A stretch of DNA of 64,000 nucleotides from Syngnathus acus (lineage: Eukaryota > Chordata > Actinopteri > Syngnathiformes > Syngnathidae), in NCBI RefSeq assembly GCF_901709675.1, contig NC_051091.1, forward strand, positions 2,911,967-2,975,966, in the 5' to 3' direction. Positions 54,770 to 64,000 of this stretch are shown here, piece after piece. The position numbers and the translations under genes were made by a program. Each line of letters opens with the position of its first letter. The first letter of the stretch is position 1. Under the pieces are notes generated by a model. It was not told the DNA's origin and ran no database searches. It saw only the letters and a list, made by a program, of their open reading frames with translations.

Positions 54770-55775
54770 AGTAGTCTCCGGTACAGTACAACATTGCATA
54801 AAATTATATGGGTTAAAAAACGCACAAAAATGTAGTGCAACATGAATGAATGGCAAACACCTCAGAGCTTTTTAGCAAAGACCCTAATGACAAATATTTC
54901 CTCCCCCAAATATTAACAATAGTTTTAGTTAGGTGGCTGGCAGTGTCAAAAATAAAGCTTTGTGTGAAATCAATTTGAAAAAGCTACAGCAAGTACAGGT
55001 GAACTTACAGGGTTGAAAAAAAGATGTGTTCATAAGTGAAGGTGAGCAAGAGTTTACTTGCATGCTAATAACCCGTACTCCTTCCAGCAGTGGTGACAAA
55101 AAGTGCTTATTCAATTTTAGAACCTACAACATTTGAATGGAGTTGACTGGCTGTGACCTGACACAACAAATTGCACAAAAAAAATCAGTCTCAAAACAGG
55201 AGGCATCACCCAGTCTTTTTCTTCTTTGAGGCAGCTCAAACTGACCCAGCTTTTAACCATACCAAACTGAAAGCAAATGACCTAGTTACTGCTCGTTGGA
55301 GGAATGTGCCAAGTGCAGCTGTAAAGAAGCGGCGGACGGTGGAGAAATAACTCAAGTGCCATTTCTGTACAGCTTAATACAAGAACTTATTGAATAGACG
55401 AGGACTCTAACAATTCTTCATTTGGTCTTTGTCCTGATATCAAATACCTTACAAATGTAAATATACACACTTCGTGTCGAATTGGCAGCAAAGGCCACAA
55501 TATATTTCTACTAGAATAACTAGGTCATTGTAACTACCAATAACGAGTATGAAATTGTCAGTTGTGCTGTACAGTAATCCCCAAATATTTGTGGTTTACT
55601 ATTCACAAACTAATCTAATAAATATATCTGTATGCTCCACAGAAAAAAATCCTTTCTGTGGGACTAACCCTCAAAACAAAACTAGACATTTTTGTGCTCT
55701 TTGTGAAACACCTTATAGAGCCACAAGATGGCAGCAGTTCTTCAAGAGGTCCTTCATTTTTTTTTCAGACAAGGC

Positions 55776-58321
55776 TCATGGAAAGAGGTCCAGCTTGGGG
55801 GCCCACTCCAGGGCGGTGTTGACAACAGCAAGCGCCGCAGCCCCCAAGGCTACCGTCAGGCCCATCACCGCCAAGCGGACAAAGCGGCGCGTCACAGAGG
55901 GCCGGGCCACCTTCGAGCGCTCTGCCACCTCCTCCTGCTGCTGTTGCAGTTGCCTCCGCCGGCGGTGGTAGAGCACCGAGTCAGGCCGCTGCTGCGTCGA
56001 GGCCAAGTCAAAGTCTTTAAACGTGGTGGTCGCCATGCTTGGGAAGGGGAAAAGGTTACAATTTTAAGCCTGCCTTGTTAGCTTACCAGTGGTGTCACTG
56101 CAGTTTTTGCTGCACAAAAGTGTACACTCAGGTCCAAATCATATTCAATTGTTCCCTTTTTAATGCTTGTTGCAACTCCTTTGTAGTCGATTGCACTTCA
56201 ATTTCTGGACCTGATTGTAAGGCTGACACCACGTCGGGAAACAGTGGGTGACGGTAACTTACCAGTCGCGCCAGGCGGCCTCTCTGGCCAGTTCGGATGG
56301 CGGGAACTGGACAAACAGGTCTCCCGCTCGGCTGATGAGGGTCTCGTAGGGCAGATCCTGAGGAATCTGTGACAGCAGGTGATGGACCATGGCCATGTCG
56401 CATTCGCACTCCAGCACCTCCTCCTCTCGGTGCAGGACTATCTGTAGCACACGCGCACGTCACCTTTCAAATGGGACTCTTGACGCTTTGGCTCTTGTTC
56501 GGTTGTGCAATTGGAGTCACTCTAAATCACACTATGAAATTTCAATCTCTCCTTGAATACAGTATCCGGCATCGTTCGTTGAAGTAACGGCAGCGAAACC
56601 GACTCACCACGGCCGCAAAGTAGATGGGCATCAGCGGATGGCAGGCGAGGAAGAAGTCGTACAACCGCACCACGTGGCGGAAGTCTGCCAGGACGTGGCC
56701 GAACCAGGTGATCAGCCAGCTGAGAGCAAAGACGGTGCCCACCTCCGCCCTGGCAAGGACAGACATGCGTCGCTCGAGTGTCCTTTACCACCACAAAATC
56801 ACCCACTGTGGGTTGGTTGTTTAATGTTACCGCTTTGTCACATAACACAAATGATAAATAACGACTGAGCCAATTTTGCCAAGACAACGTTGGTTAACAT
56901 TACCAGACGTTGTATGGACTTCCTCTCCCTTGTGGAAGCAGCGCTTCATCCCCGAGCCGCTCGATTACACTCGGTCAATTTAGTGGGGAAAGGTTGAGTG
57001 GATGAAAGTTTGCCTTACTGTTGCATGAAATCATGCACCTCGGGCTTGACCCTCTCGATGATGGGCATTAGGTAGTTGAGGATGTGTTTGGTGTTGTCCA
57101 TGGTGGGGTCCATGAAGTCCCTAGCCAAAATCACAAAGCAGAAAATTCTAATTTTAGAAACAAAAATACAGAGGGACTTTCATAATACCCATACACACAC
57201 ACACACACACATTTGTCAAAGAGGGACACTGATGTCAAAACGTTACCTGAGGTGATGCGTGGAGAGTTTTTCTACAAGGGCCGTTGCCAAGCGCTCGCCC
57301 ACAACCAGGAGGAAGGTGACGACGATATCGTGGTAACCTTGGTAGTAGTGCAATTGAGGATTACGCTTGAGGACTCGGAGGATGATGTCAATCAGCTCCT
57401 CCTGGAGCCCCTCCCGCTGCTCATCCGGCATACCTGGACACGTAGGCGAGCATCATCCATGTTAACCTTTGGGAACATCACCAAGTACTTTGTGGTTCTG
57501 GGGTACTCACCAGGAGGGAACCTCCGTAGTGAGCGTTGAACGTCCAGTAGCACTTGGTTGTAATCCTTGTTGTTGTCCCGCTCCACCGTTTCTACGTGGA
57601 AAGAGTGGGCGATAAATGTGGCAAAAAGATCCACCGTTAAGAACGAGCGTGTTATGGAAGACATGCACATTACCTGGCTCCTGCTCCAAGATATTGGGCG
57701 GGACGTTGAGGAGTCGCGGCCACACCTGACAGCGCATCTCGTCCGTCAGCAGGCCGCCCTCGCTGATGGCCATCCTTCTGAGGGCCGCTACGTCGGCCGG
57801 ACTCGCCTGCAGGGCCTGGGCGATGTCGGCCATCTTTCTCTGCCGCCGGTCTGACAAAACAAGAGTATGCAATCACCCACTATGGCACACATGTGACAAA
57901 GTCTCTGTAAATTCCAGTGACAAAGATTGTCTCTCAGTGGAGATTTACAACTTCAACATACTTCCTGAATTAATGTACTACTTTCCTACATAGGTAGCAA
58001 TTGAGTGTCATCCTGTAGCATCTTGAAGTGCTTTTGGAAAGTATAAAAACAAAAACGTTTGCTTATTTGCCGGCGCATGATGATGACGTCACATACAATG
58101 GCACTGAATTAACATGTCACCTGATCAAAGATACTGATATTATATGCACATCTTTGATCGTACAAGCGCAATTAGCAATCGGGTACTCACTTAAAACTTT
58201 CAATATTAGGAGTTAAAAAAATCAAGCTAAGCAACAACGCTGCCCACAATGAATGTCGCCGAATGGGTGGAGGGTTGTTACCGTCATTTATCAGTGACGA
58301 GCCGGTGCCTGATGTCTTCAT
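55776..58321 (-). CDS. tbc1d20: TBC1 domain family member 20 (Rab1 GAP), eight exons, complete
   Basis: TBC1D20 is an ER-anchored GTPase-activating protein for Rab1 (and Rab18), acting in ER-Golgi traffic and lipid-droplet and autophagosome function (family knowledge). Exons in transcript order: 58321-58282, 57850-57674, 57591-57511, 57433-57247, 57120-57019, 56749-56608, 56441-56263, 56037-55776. All are GT-AG and in phase, giving 389 residues against 403 in human. The dual catalytic residues are present: Arg92 in DVQRS and Gln131 in YYQGYHD, each 13 positions before human Arg105 and Gln144. Blocks such as QVLLDVQRSLRRFPPG, STHHLRDFMDPTMDNTKHIL and ALSWLITWFGHVL are almost unchanged. A single C-terminal membrane segment (RLAVMGLTVALGAAALAVV) precedes ALEWAPK. 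The first exon (MKTSGTGSS) is not conserved in sequence but fits in phase. Confidence 0.96.
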
Positions 58322-60380
58322 GTTTCCTTCGCTTTATGTAACTGTTGCCAGCTTTTTCGTCTTCAGACTGACATATCTGTCCACGGTGACTTTTGAGGCC
58401 AAGCGTTAGAATTAATTTCCCACGGATGCCATCAGCGCAGTTAGCACGGCAAGCCTATTAGGCTAGCACGGGCCGGCCGTGGTTCGTCCTTCGCTGGCGC
58501 GCTACGCTAGTCTTCTCCGGGGCGCCTCCGACGTGAACGTCTCCCCCAAAGTGGACATCATGAGTCGGAGAGCTGAGCCGAGGTGGCGTCATGAAACCGG
58601 TGACGTTACATGTTTGTATGGACGACCGGCGGCGTACTGGAACGTCACAGCCAAACGCGAGGTAAGCGCATGCGCAGTGAAACGGCATAAAAAAACAACT
58701 TTATTTATACAATACTGTACAAGTAGAGAATAAATTCGTCTCCAAGGAGTTCAGACTTGAATACATAATCGTACAGAGGTAAAAAAATAAAAATAAACAA
58801 ACAAACAAAATTTTGATGTCCGTTATATACAAATTTTAAAATCGTGTAGCGCAGTCATGCGATGAAGTGCAAAAACCAGAAGATGGCAATGTTGATCAAA
58901 TTACAACCACCGGTAGTTGGCTGACACCTTGGGGAAAAAATACTGATTTTTATCAGTCACTGTAATGTCAATGTTTAATTTCAAAATAAAAAAGAAGAGC
59001 GAAAAATTAGCACCAATGACTGATCGCCAACCAATCACAGAGCACCTAAAGTCAGCCAGCCATTCATGCCTATGGGCAATTTAAATTCTTCAATATAGTA
59101 AGAAGCCTCAACCTGAGATTTGAACCAAGAACTTCAGACGTATTGAGGCAGATGTGCTGAGGACATTTCTAAATTTAGGCATGGATTAATTTGCCAGGTT
59201 ATTTAACTCACATGCAGCAAGAGTTAGTGCAATGCTTTACATCTGCAGTATGTTGCTTATAATAAATGGTGTCCCCAATCACAAAGCAAAATAAACAATG
59301 CTGAAATAACTACACTTACTCACTGACTTGCATTTTTCCTTCCTTTTTTTTTCTTCCCACTTTACCCTATGATGGATGTGCCCCTGTCATAAAAAGCAGC
59401 TTGAATGCAAAAATGGTGGCATTTGCAGAAGGAATGGTGGGGGCAGCACAATTTGCTGTCACAGGACAAGTGTTGAAATTGAGCAAACGTTAAAGGGGGT
59501 GTCACTCTCTTCAGTATTTATAGCTTTTAAGCGGCGGCCCGAGAGACGGCAGGACGGAGGGAGCCTGCGTGGAAAAAATGGCAATATCCTACGAGGTGGA
59601 CGCTCTCGTCGATCATGTCGGATGGCCTTAATGCGTATTATTGCTGGGGCTGCAACTAGTTGTGCAGTTCAACACATAAACACCGCTCAGAAAAAGTGGA
59701 AACACAGTCAGTACACCATATGACAAAAACAATACACATGCGATGGAAATTTTTATCTGGAGTGCGTGACAGCACGCACCGACTACAAAATAAAATAAAA
59801 AAGTAATCTTTTGTCATCTGCCTATTTCCAAAATGGTAAGGTGTTGTGAATTTTGCTAAACTGTGATGTCACAAGTTACCTAACCACCTTCATGCCCAAT
59901 CTTTTTATCAATCTTATCCACTATTCATTGTGCTCTTGATGAAATTCCCTGATAGGCCACAGGATGGCACCAAAGTCACATCTAATTGGAAAGTAATACA
60001 TTGATGTCAAGGAAGCATGTTGAAGTGATACAACCTCAAACTTTTTGTTTGTCGGGGGAGAGTTCACTTTAGCCTGGCTTGTTAGCGGAAGAAGTTAGGC
60101 TGACATCATCCAGTGCATTTTTGTAACTCATGACATTTGCAGGCTGTTTATTTCAAAGGGTAATATTGTAAAAATAATTTGAAGAGACATTAAACTCTGT
60201 CAGGATCATAGTTTGTATGCTTTGAGCCATTAATCTAGGAAATTATGGAAATTTTTAGGGCGAACACGTTTTTTTCCCCATAATTCACAGCAGAGCCAAG
60301 ACCCTATTTCTATCGGTACACTGAAATTTAAGACCTGCGTGAAGCTGGCCCCCCACCCCACGCAATATTTAAGCAAAATA
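58322..60380. other. tbc1d20 upstream region and spacer
   Basis: 58400-58640 is CpG-richer than its surroundings and probably holds the tbc1d20 promoter; no TATA box is seen. Beyond it is a degraded SINE-like fragment (59005-59185) and A/T-rich sequence with no recognised gene. Confidence 0.45.
59005..59185 (-). mobile_element. Degraded copy of the tRNA-like SINE family
   Basis: On the minus strand the order 'attggttggcgatcag', 'gaatttaaattgcccataggc' and 'tcttggttcaaatctcaggttgagg' recalls segments of the element at 41433-41766, though rearranged or truncated. It is strongly diverged, with no clear target duplication. Confidence 0.4.
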
Positions 60381-60384
60381 GTCT

Positions 60385-61330
60385 GTTTCGTTTGTGCTTC
60401 GTTTGTGCTGGTTTGTGCAGCAAAAAAATTCGTTTGTGCTGCTATGGTTTTTTAGTTATGAACGATTCTTTTATAGGTCATCCAGAGTTCACCCAGCCCC
60501 CCATCTGCTCAAAATGGACCCAAAACGGTACCGTTCGTTTGTGCTTCGTTAGTGCTGGTTTGTGCAGCAAAAATTTTCGTTTGTGCTGCTTCCGTTTCGG
60601 AGATATTACACATTTATTTTATAGCGATGACGTCACCTAGCCCCCCACTTCCCTCCAAATGGACCCAAAATGGTACCGTTCGTTTGTGCTTCGTTTGTGC
60701 AGGTTTGTGCAGCAAAAATTTTCGTTTGTGCTGCTTCCGTTTCGGAGATATTACACATTTATTTTATAGCGATGACGTCACCCAGCCCCCCACCTCGCTC
60801 CAAATGGACCCAAAATGGTACCGTTCGTTTGTGCTTCGTTTGTGCAGGTTTGTGCAGCAAAAATTTTCGTTTGTGCTGCTATGGTTTTTTAGTTATGAAC
60901 GATTCTTTTATAGGTCATCCAGAGTTCACCCAGCCCCCCATCTGCTCAAAATGGACCCAAAACGGTACCGTTCGTTTGTGCTTCGTTAGTGCTGGTTTGT
61001 GCAGCAAAAATTTTCGTTTGTGCTGCTTCCGTTTCGGAGATATTACACATTTATTTTATAGCGATGACGTCACCTAGCCCCCCACTTCGCTCCAAATGGA
61101 CCCAAAATGGTACCGTTCGTTTGTGCTTCGTTTGTGCAGGTTTGTGCAGCAAAAATTTTCGTTTGTGCTGCTTCCGTTTCGGAGATATTACACATTTATT
61201 TTATAGCGATGACGTCAGGTAGCCCCGCCCCCCTGTTTACTTCCAAATTGACCCAAAATAGTGCCGTTCGTTTGTGTTTCGTTTGTGCTGGTTTGTGCTG
61301 CAAAAATGGTACCGATTGTGCCGCAAAAAA
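60385..61330. repeat. Tandem array with three-unit higher-order repeat (437 bp)
   Basis: Six units of about 145-147 bp plus a partial seventh, each starting 'cgtttgtgcttcgttWgtgc' and ending 'caaatggacccaaaatggtaccgtt'. Units are of two types. Type A carries 'ctatggttttttagttatgaac'; type B carries 'cttccgtttcggagatatta' and 'gatgacgtca'. The order is A-B-B-A-B-B, and shared variants (ttagtgctgg in the first B of each trio) show a 437-bp higher-order period. The palindrome TGACGTCA occurs at 60628, 60773, 61065 and 61210, spaced 145, 292 and 145. Frames through the array are repeat artefacts. It lies about 430 bp before the transposase frame. Confidence 0.92.
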
Positions 61331-61755
61331 ATTTGTTGACGTTCAGTGAATCATTCAATTTGTCATTTATTTAATACTAATTTATTTTCTAGAGATGTCA
61401 AATCCTTGCTCCATGGATCGTTAATTAACCATTTGTTTGTACCATTGCAATTTTTCATTATTAAAATCATGCATCTTCATTAACCCCCTGTCATGTATTT
61501 TATTCTTTTTCACTTGACATCATGATAACTCCTTAATTCTTACACATGTATTATCCAACTAATTACCATGCCAAGTGACCTCTGCAGGCCGGTAAGACAT
61601 ATCGCAACAGGGTGGCGAAAAACAAAGACGTGCAACTTTTTCAAGCGACAAATACACAACTATCTCCGAAGATTTAATAACAGTGAGTGACAGAAAGTGT
61701 CTTTTTCTGGGAAGTGACCATCGACCAATGTAAGTAAAAACTTTGTGAGGGCAGG

Positions 61756-64000
61756 ATGGAACCACATGTATGGCGAGCATCACAGGCAAATAAATCGATG
61801 GACTTCGGAGACCCTGAGCCACGCCACCTGCCAAATTTGGCCACCCTGCGCAAGGCAAAGCAAGAGAAAAATGATTTGGCATTAGGTGACAAAAATCCAA
61901 TTTTATCATTGCAGATGTTGAAATACAGTGCACCTCACAGTGACAGCATCAAAGACATTGGACTTGACAAGTTTTTCTGTCACTATTGGAGTCAAACACA
62001 AATGCATGTGTACAAGAGCTTAAAGAAATCCCACCCAATATTATGTGTTGATGCAACTGGCTCAATAGTTAAAAAACTGATGAGGCCGAATGGCATGTCT
62101 GGCCATATCTTCCTGTATCAGGGTGTTATGACAGGGCATACCAGCTCCAGTGTCCCAGTCGTGCAGATGCTGTCAGAGAAGCATGATGTTAATGCTATCA
62201 CACAGTGGCTGAAGGAATGGATCCATGCAGGTGCATCTGTTCCTAAAGAAGCAGTGAGTGACTTTTCTCTGGCGATTCTTGGAGCTCTAGTCAAAGCTTT
62301 TACCCCTCATCCTGATCTGAAGAGCTACATCAATGAGTGCTTTAACATTTCACGTGGGAATCAACCTGGACATCTACCCCCATGTTTTGTCAGGGTAGAT
62401 GTAGCACACTGCATTAAGATGATCTGCCGATGGGACTGCCTGAAAAACAAAAGACCTCGTGTTAAGGATTTCTTTGTTAGGTCAATAGCACAGCTTCTTA
62501 AGTCACAATGTTTGCAACATGCAAAAGAACTTCTTCGTGCTATCACCATTGTGGCACTGAGTGAGACAGAGGGTAATGACAATTCTGGAGCCCCTATCCC
62601 ATCAGAAAAGTGCAAGAAATACTTGAGAGCGCAAATCGCAGAGGAATTTGTCCCCATTTCAGATGAGGAAGTTGAGGGACAAGAACCAGGTGATTCATTA
62701 AATCAGCACATCCAGACTAATGTCCGAGAGTGGGTGACAGAAATATGTGAGGAGAGCAGGTCACTTGCCATGGCTGATGGGGATAGAGACAACATCCACT
62801 TCCTCCCTGAGATTATTCCCCAAATAACAAGACTTGGAAGTTACTTGCCACTCTGGACAGCAATAATGGTCCCTCTCTTCAAAAGCGCCAGCATCACTGC
62901 AAGTTCCGCAGCTGTTGAAGCAGAGTTCAAAAACATAAAAAAAGGCCTTTTCAAGCATGAAAGCCTACCCATTCGTGTGGACCGGTTTGTTGCTCGTCAT
63001 CTTTCCTTCATTGAGGGAAACATGCGGATTTGCTCTGCAAAACAAAAAAGTGATGTGTGTGATGCCACGACCGTCAGAGAGCCTGACAATGTCTGCAGTA
63101 CTTCTCAAACTGAAGTAGTAAACAAAAGGGGAGAAAAATCTCATCCTGGAGCGGAGCCAGATGCATCTACTGACAGTGCAGTTGAAAACTGGAGAGGTTT
63201 AGCGGTCCCACCGAAAAAAAGAAAGATAACTTCATATCTCTCTCCTTGTCCTGAATGGCTGCATATTGACACACAAGTGGGCTGGAAAAAAGTCAAGGTA
63301 CCATTGTTGAAAAACGGGAACCATCAACAGCCTGTTAAACTTCGCACATCAAAAGTGTTTGTGCTCAATACTTGTGCATTTGATTCTGTCTTGCAATGCT
63401 TATGCTGTTCTTTCTGTGAAAGTTTTTCATTTGAAAAGACTGTTCTGAACTATGAACATGGGAACCAATTCCTCCACCTGGTGAAAACCATCACAACACA
63501 GAGTGTGAACCCACAGGTATACTCACAGAGGGCAGAACTGCTGGGGGAAATATTCAAACCTGTCCTCCTGACCTCTGGTGCTCTCCAAATTGATGCACAA
63601 TGCCACATCTCCACTGTAATTGAGAGCGCAATGAGGAATATCCCAAGTGTTTATTTGATAAAACAATGCTCCTCACAGTACTGCAGTTTAAGCCAACAAG
63701 TAACAAGGCAAGTTTCACTTGTTTGTCCAAACGTTGCTGTCCTGCAGACCTGTGGCATGGCTTCTCTTCAGACTGCTGCTGAAGAGGGACTCAGCCTTCC
63801 TGACTCTCTCTGCCTCAGGCCAATTGAAAATCCTTCCCATTGTCCGTCTTCATTCAAAACACAGGACAACAATACAGGCAAGGCTCTGTGTTCAGGTAAT
63901 GTTACTCACAGCTACAATCTGGGAGAGTTTGTGTGGATTGACACTGACCTTGGCAGCAGTTGCAAGGAAGTTGCCTTGCTTGAATTTCCCTCCAGTCTGG
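61756..64000 (+). CDS. DDE-type (MULE-like) transposase with USP-like cysteine box, truncated by window end
   Basis: An uninterrupted frame of at least 748 codons from ATG 61756, still open at 64000. Residues about 80-390 look like an RNase-H-fold transposase: Asp99 in CVDATGS, Asp169 in VSDFSLAIL, an Asp215/His218/Cys219 cluster in VDVAHCIKMI, and Glu388 in SSAAVEAEFKNIKK. Spacing and wording suggest the MuDR/MULE group (possibly NOF-like); this is from memory. A classical nuclear localisation signal PPKKRK is at 485-490. Around Cys540 the string VFVLNTCAFDSVLQCL resembles the Cys box of ubiquitin-specific proteases (NTC-x-x-x-S-x-x-Q). Cys pairs follow (QCSSQYC, VCPNVAVLQTC). The His box, if any, is outside the window. 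The start is uncertain: the frame is blocked upstream by a TAA near 61735, yet other frames before it also look coding. The long open frame implies recent activity or selection. Confidence 0.7.
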   Translation, partial: MEPHVWRASQANKSMDFGDPEPRHLPNLATLRKAKQEKNDLALGDKNPILSLQMLKYSAPHSDSIKDIGLDKFFCHYWSQTQMHVYKSLKKSHPILCVDATGSIVKKLMRPNGMSGHIFLYQGVMTGHTSSSVPVVQMLSEKHDVNAITQWLKEWIHAGASVPKEAVSDFSLAILGALVKAFTPHPDLKSYINECFNISRGNQPGHLPPCFVRVDVAHCIKMICRWDCLKNKRPRVKDFFVRSIAQLLKSQCLQHAKELLRAITIVALSETEGNDNSGAPIPSEKCKKYLRAQIAEEFVPISDEEVEGQEPGDSLNQHIQTNVREWVTEICEESRSLAMADGDRDNIHFLPEIIPQITRLGSYLPLWTAIMVPLFKSASITASSAAVEAEFKNIKKGLFKHESLPIRVDRFVARHLSFIEGNMRICSAKQKSDVCDATTVREPDNVCSTSQTEVVNKRGEKSHPGAEPDASTDSAVENWRGLAVPPKKRKITSYLSPCPEWLHIDTQVGWKKVKVPLLKNGNHQQPVKLRTSKVFVLNTCAFDSVLQCLCCSFCESFSFEKTVLNYEHGNQFLHLVKTITTQSVNPQVYSQRAELLGEIFKPVLLTSGALQIDAQCHISTVIESAMRNIPSVYLIKQCSSQYCSLSQQVTRQVSLVCPNVAVLQTCGMASLQTAAEEGLSLPDSLCLRPIENPSHCPSSFKTQDNNTGKALCSGNVTHSYNLGEFVWIDTDLGSSCKEVALLEFPSSL

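Noticed and set aside
58070-58140. C/D-box snoRNA-like motifs (gatgatga ... ctga) in tbc1d20 intron 1
   Set aside because: No terminal stem and no properly paired C'/D' boxes; the motifs are too short to support a call.
60392-61222. Series of open frames with LCFVCAGLCSKNFRLCC repeats
   Set aside because: They come from the 145-bp tandem units; 145 and 437 are not multiples of 3, so frame is not kept between units and no single protein is encoded.
60385-61330. Possible CRISPR-like array
   Set aside because: There are no short conserved repeats separated by unique spacers; the whole unit is repeated, and the genome is vertebrate.

Overview
This window is vertebrate nuclear DNA, most likely from a teleost fish. 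The genes have many short exons with GT-AG introns, and the proteins read as clear orthologues of human ones. The introns and spacers carry fish-style non-autonomous DNA transposons (hAT-like, Tigger/mariner-like, PIF-like), L2-like LINE debris and long simple repeats. Nothing is bacterial: there are no operons and no CRISPR.

Layout. (1) 132-14885, plus strand: the last five coding exons of igsf21, a synaptic Ig-superfamily protein; its last intron is packed with small transposons. (2) 19008-21065, plus: klhdc7a, a single-exon membrane-anchored Kelch protein. (3) 28131-34359, plus: dhrs3, a complete six-exon retinaldehyde reductase with TATA box, leader uORF and poly(A) signal. (4) 34.4-43.7 kb: a gene-poor spacer with a tRNA-like SINE and a 330-bp compound tetranucleotide repeat. 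(5) 43697-54227, minus: a NECAB-family neuronal calcium-binding gene, best called necab3, resolved into 13 coding exons including two of 25-26 nt. (6) 55776-58321, minus: tbc1d20, a Rab1 GAP, eight exons, lying just upstream of necab3 on the same strand. (7) 60385-61330: a tandem array with a three-unit higher-order repeat of 437 bp. (8) 61756-64000+: a long open frame, cut by the window end, that reads as a DDE transposase followed by a nuclear localisation signal and a ubiquitin-protease-like cysteine box.

The five host genes are unrelated in pathway (synapse organisation, Kelch scaffold, retinoid metabolism, calcium signalling, Rab traffic). Their grouping is a synteny matter: igsf21, klhdc7a and dhrs3 are human 1p36 genes, whereas NECAB3 and TBC1D20 are on human chromosome 20.

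The least explained part is 60.4-64 kb: the array and the transposase-protease frame lie side by side and may be one autonomous transposon whose right end is outside the window. Exon limits were set by eye from reading frame, GT-AG sites and remembered similarity to human proteins; no alignment was run.
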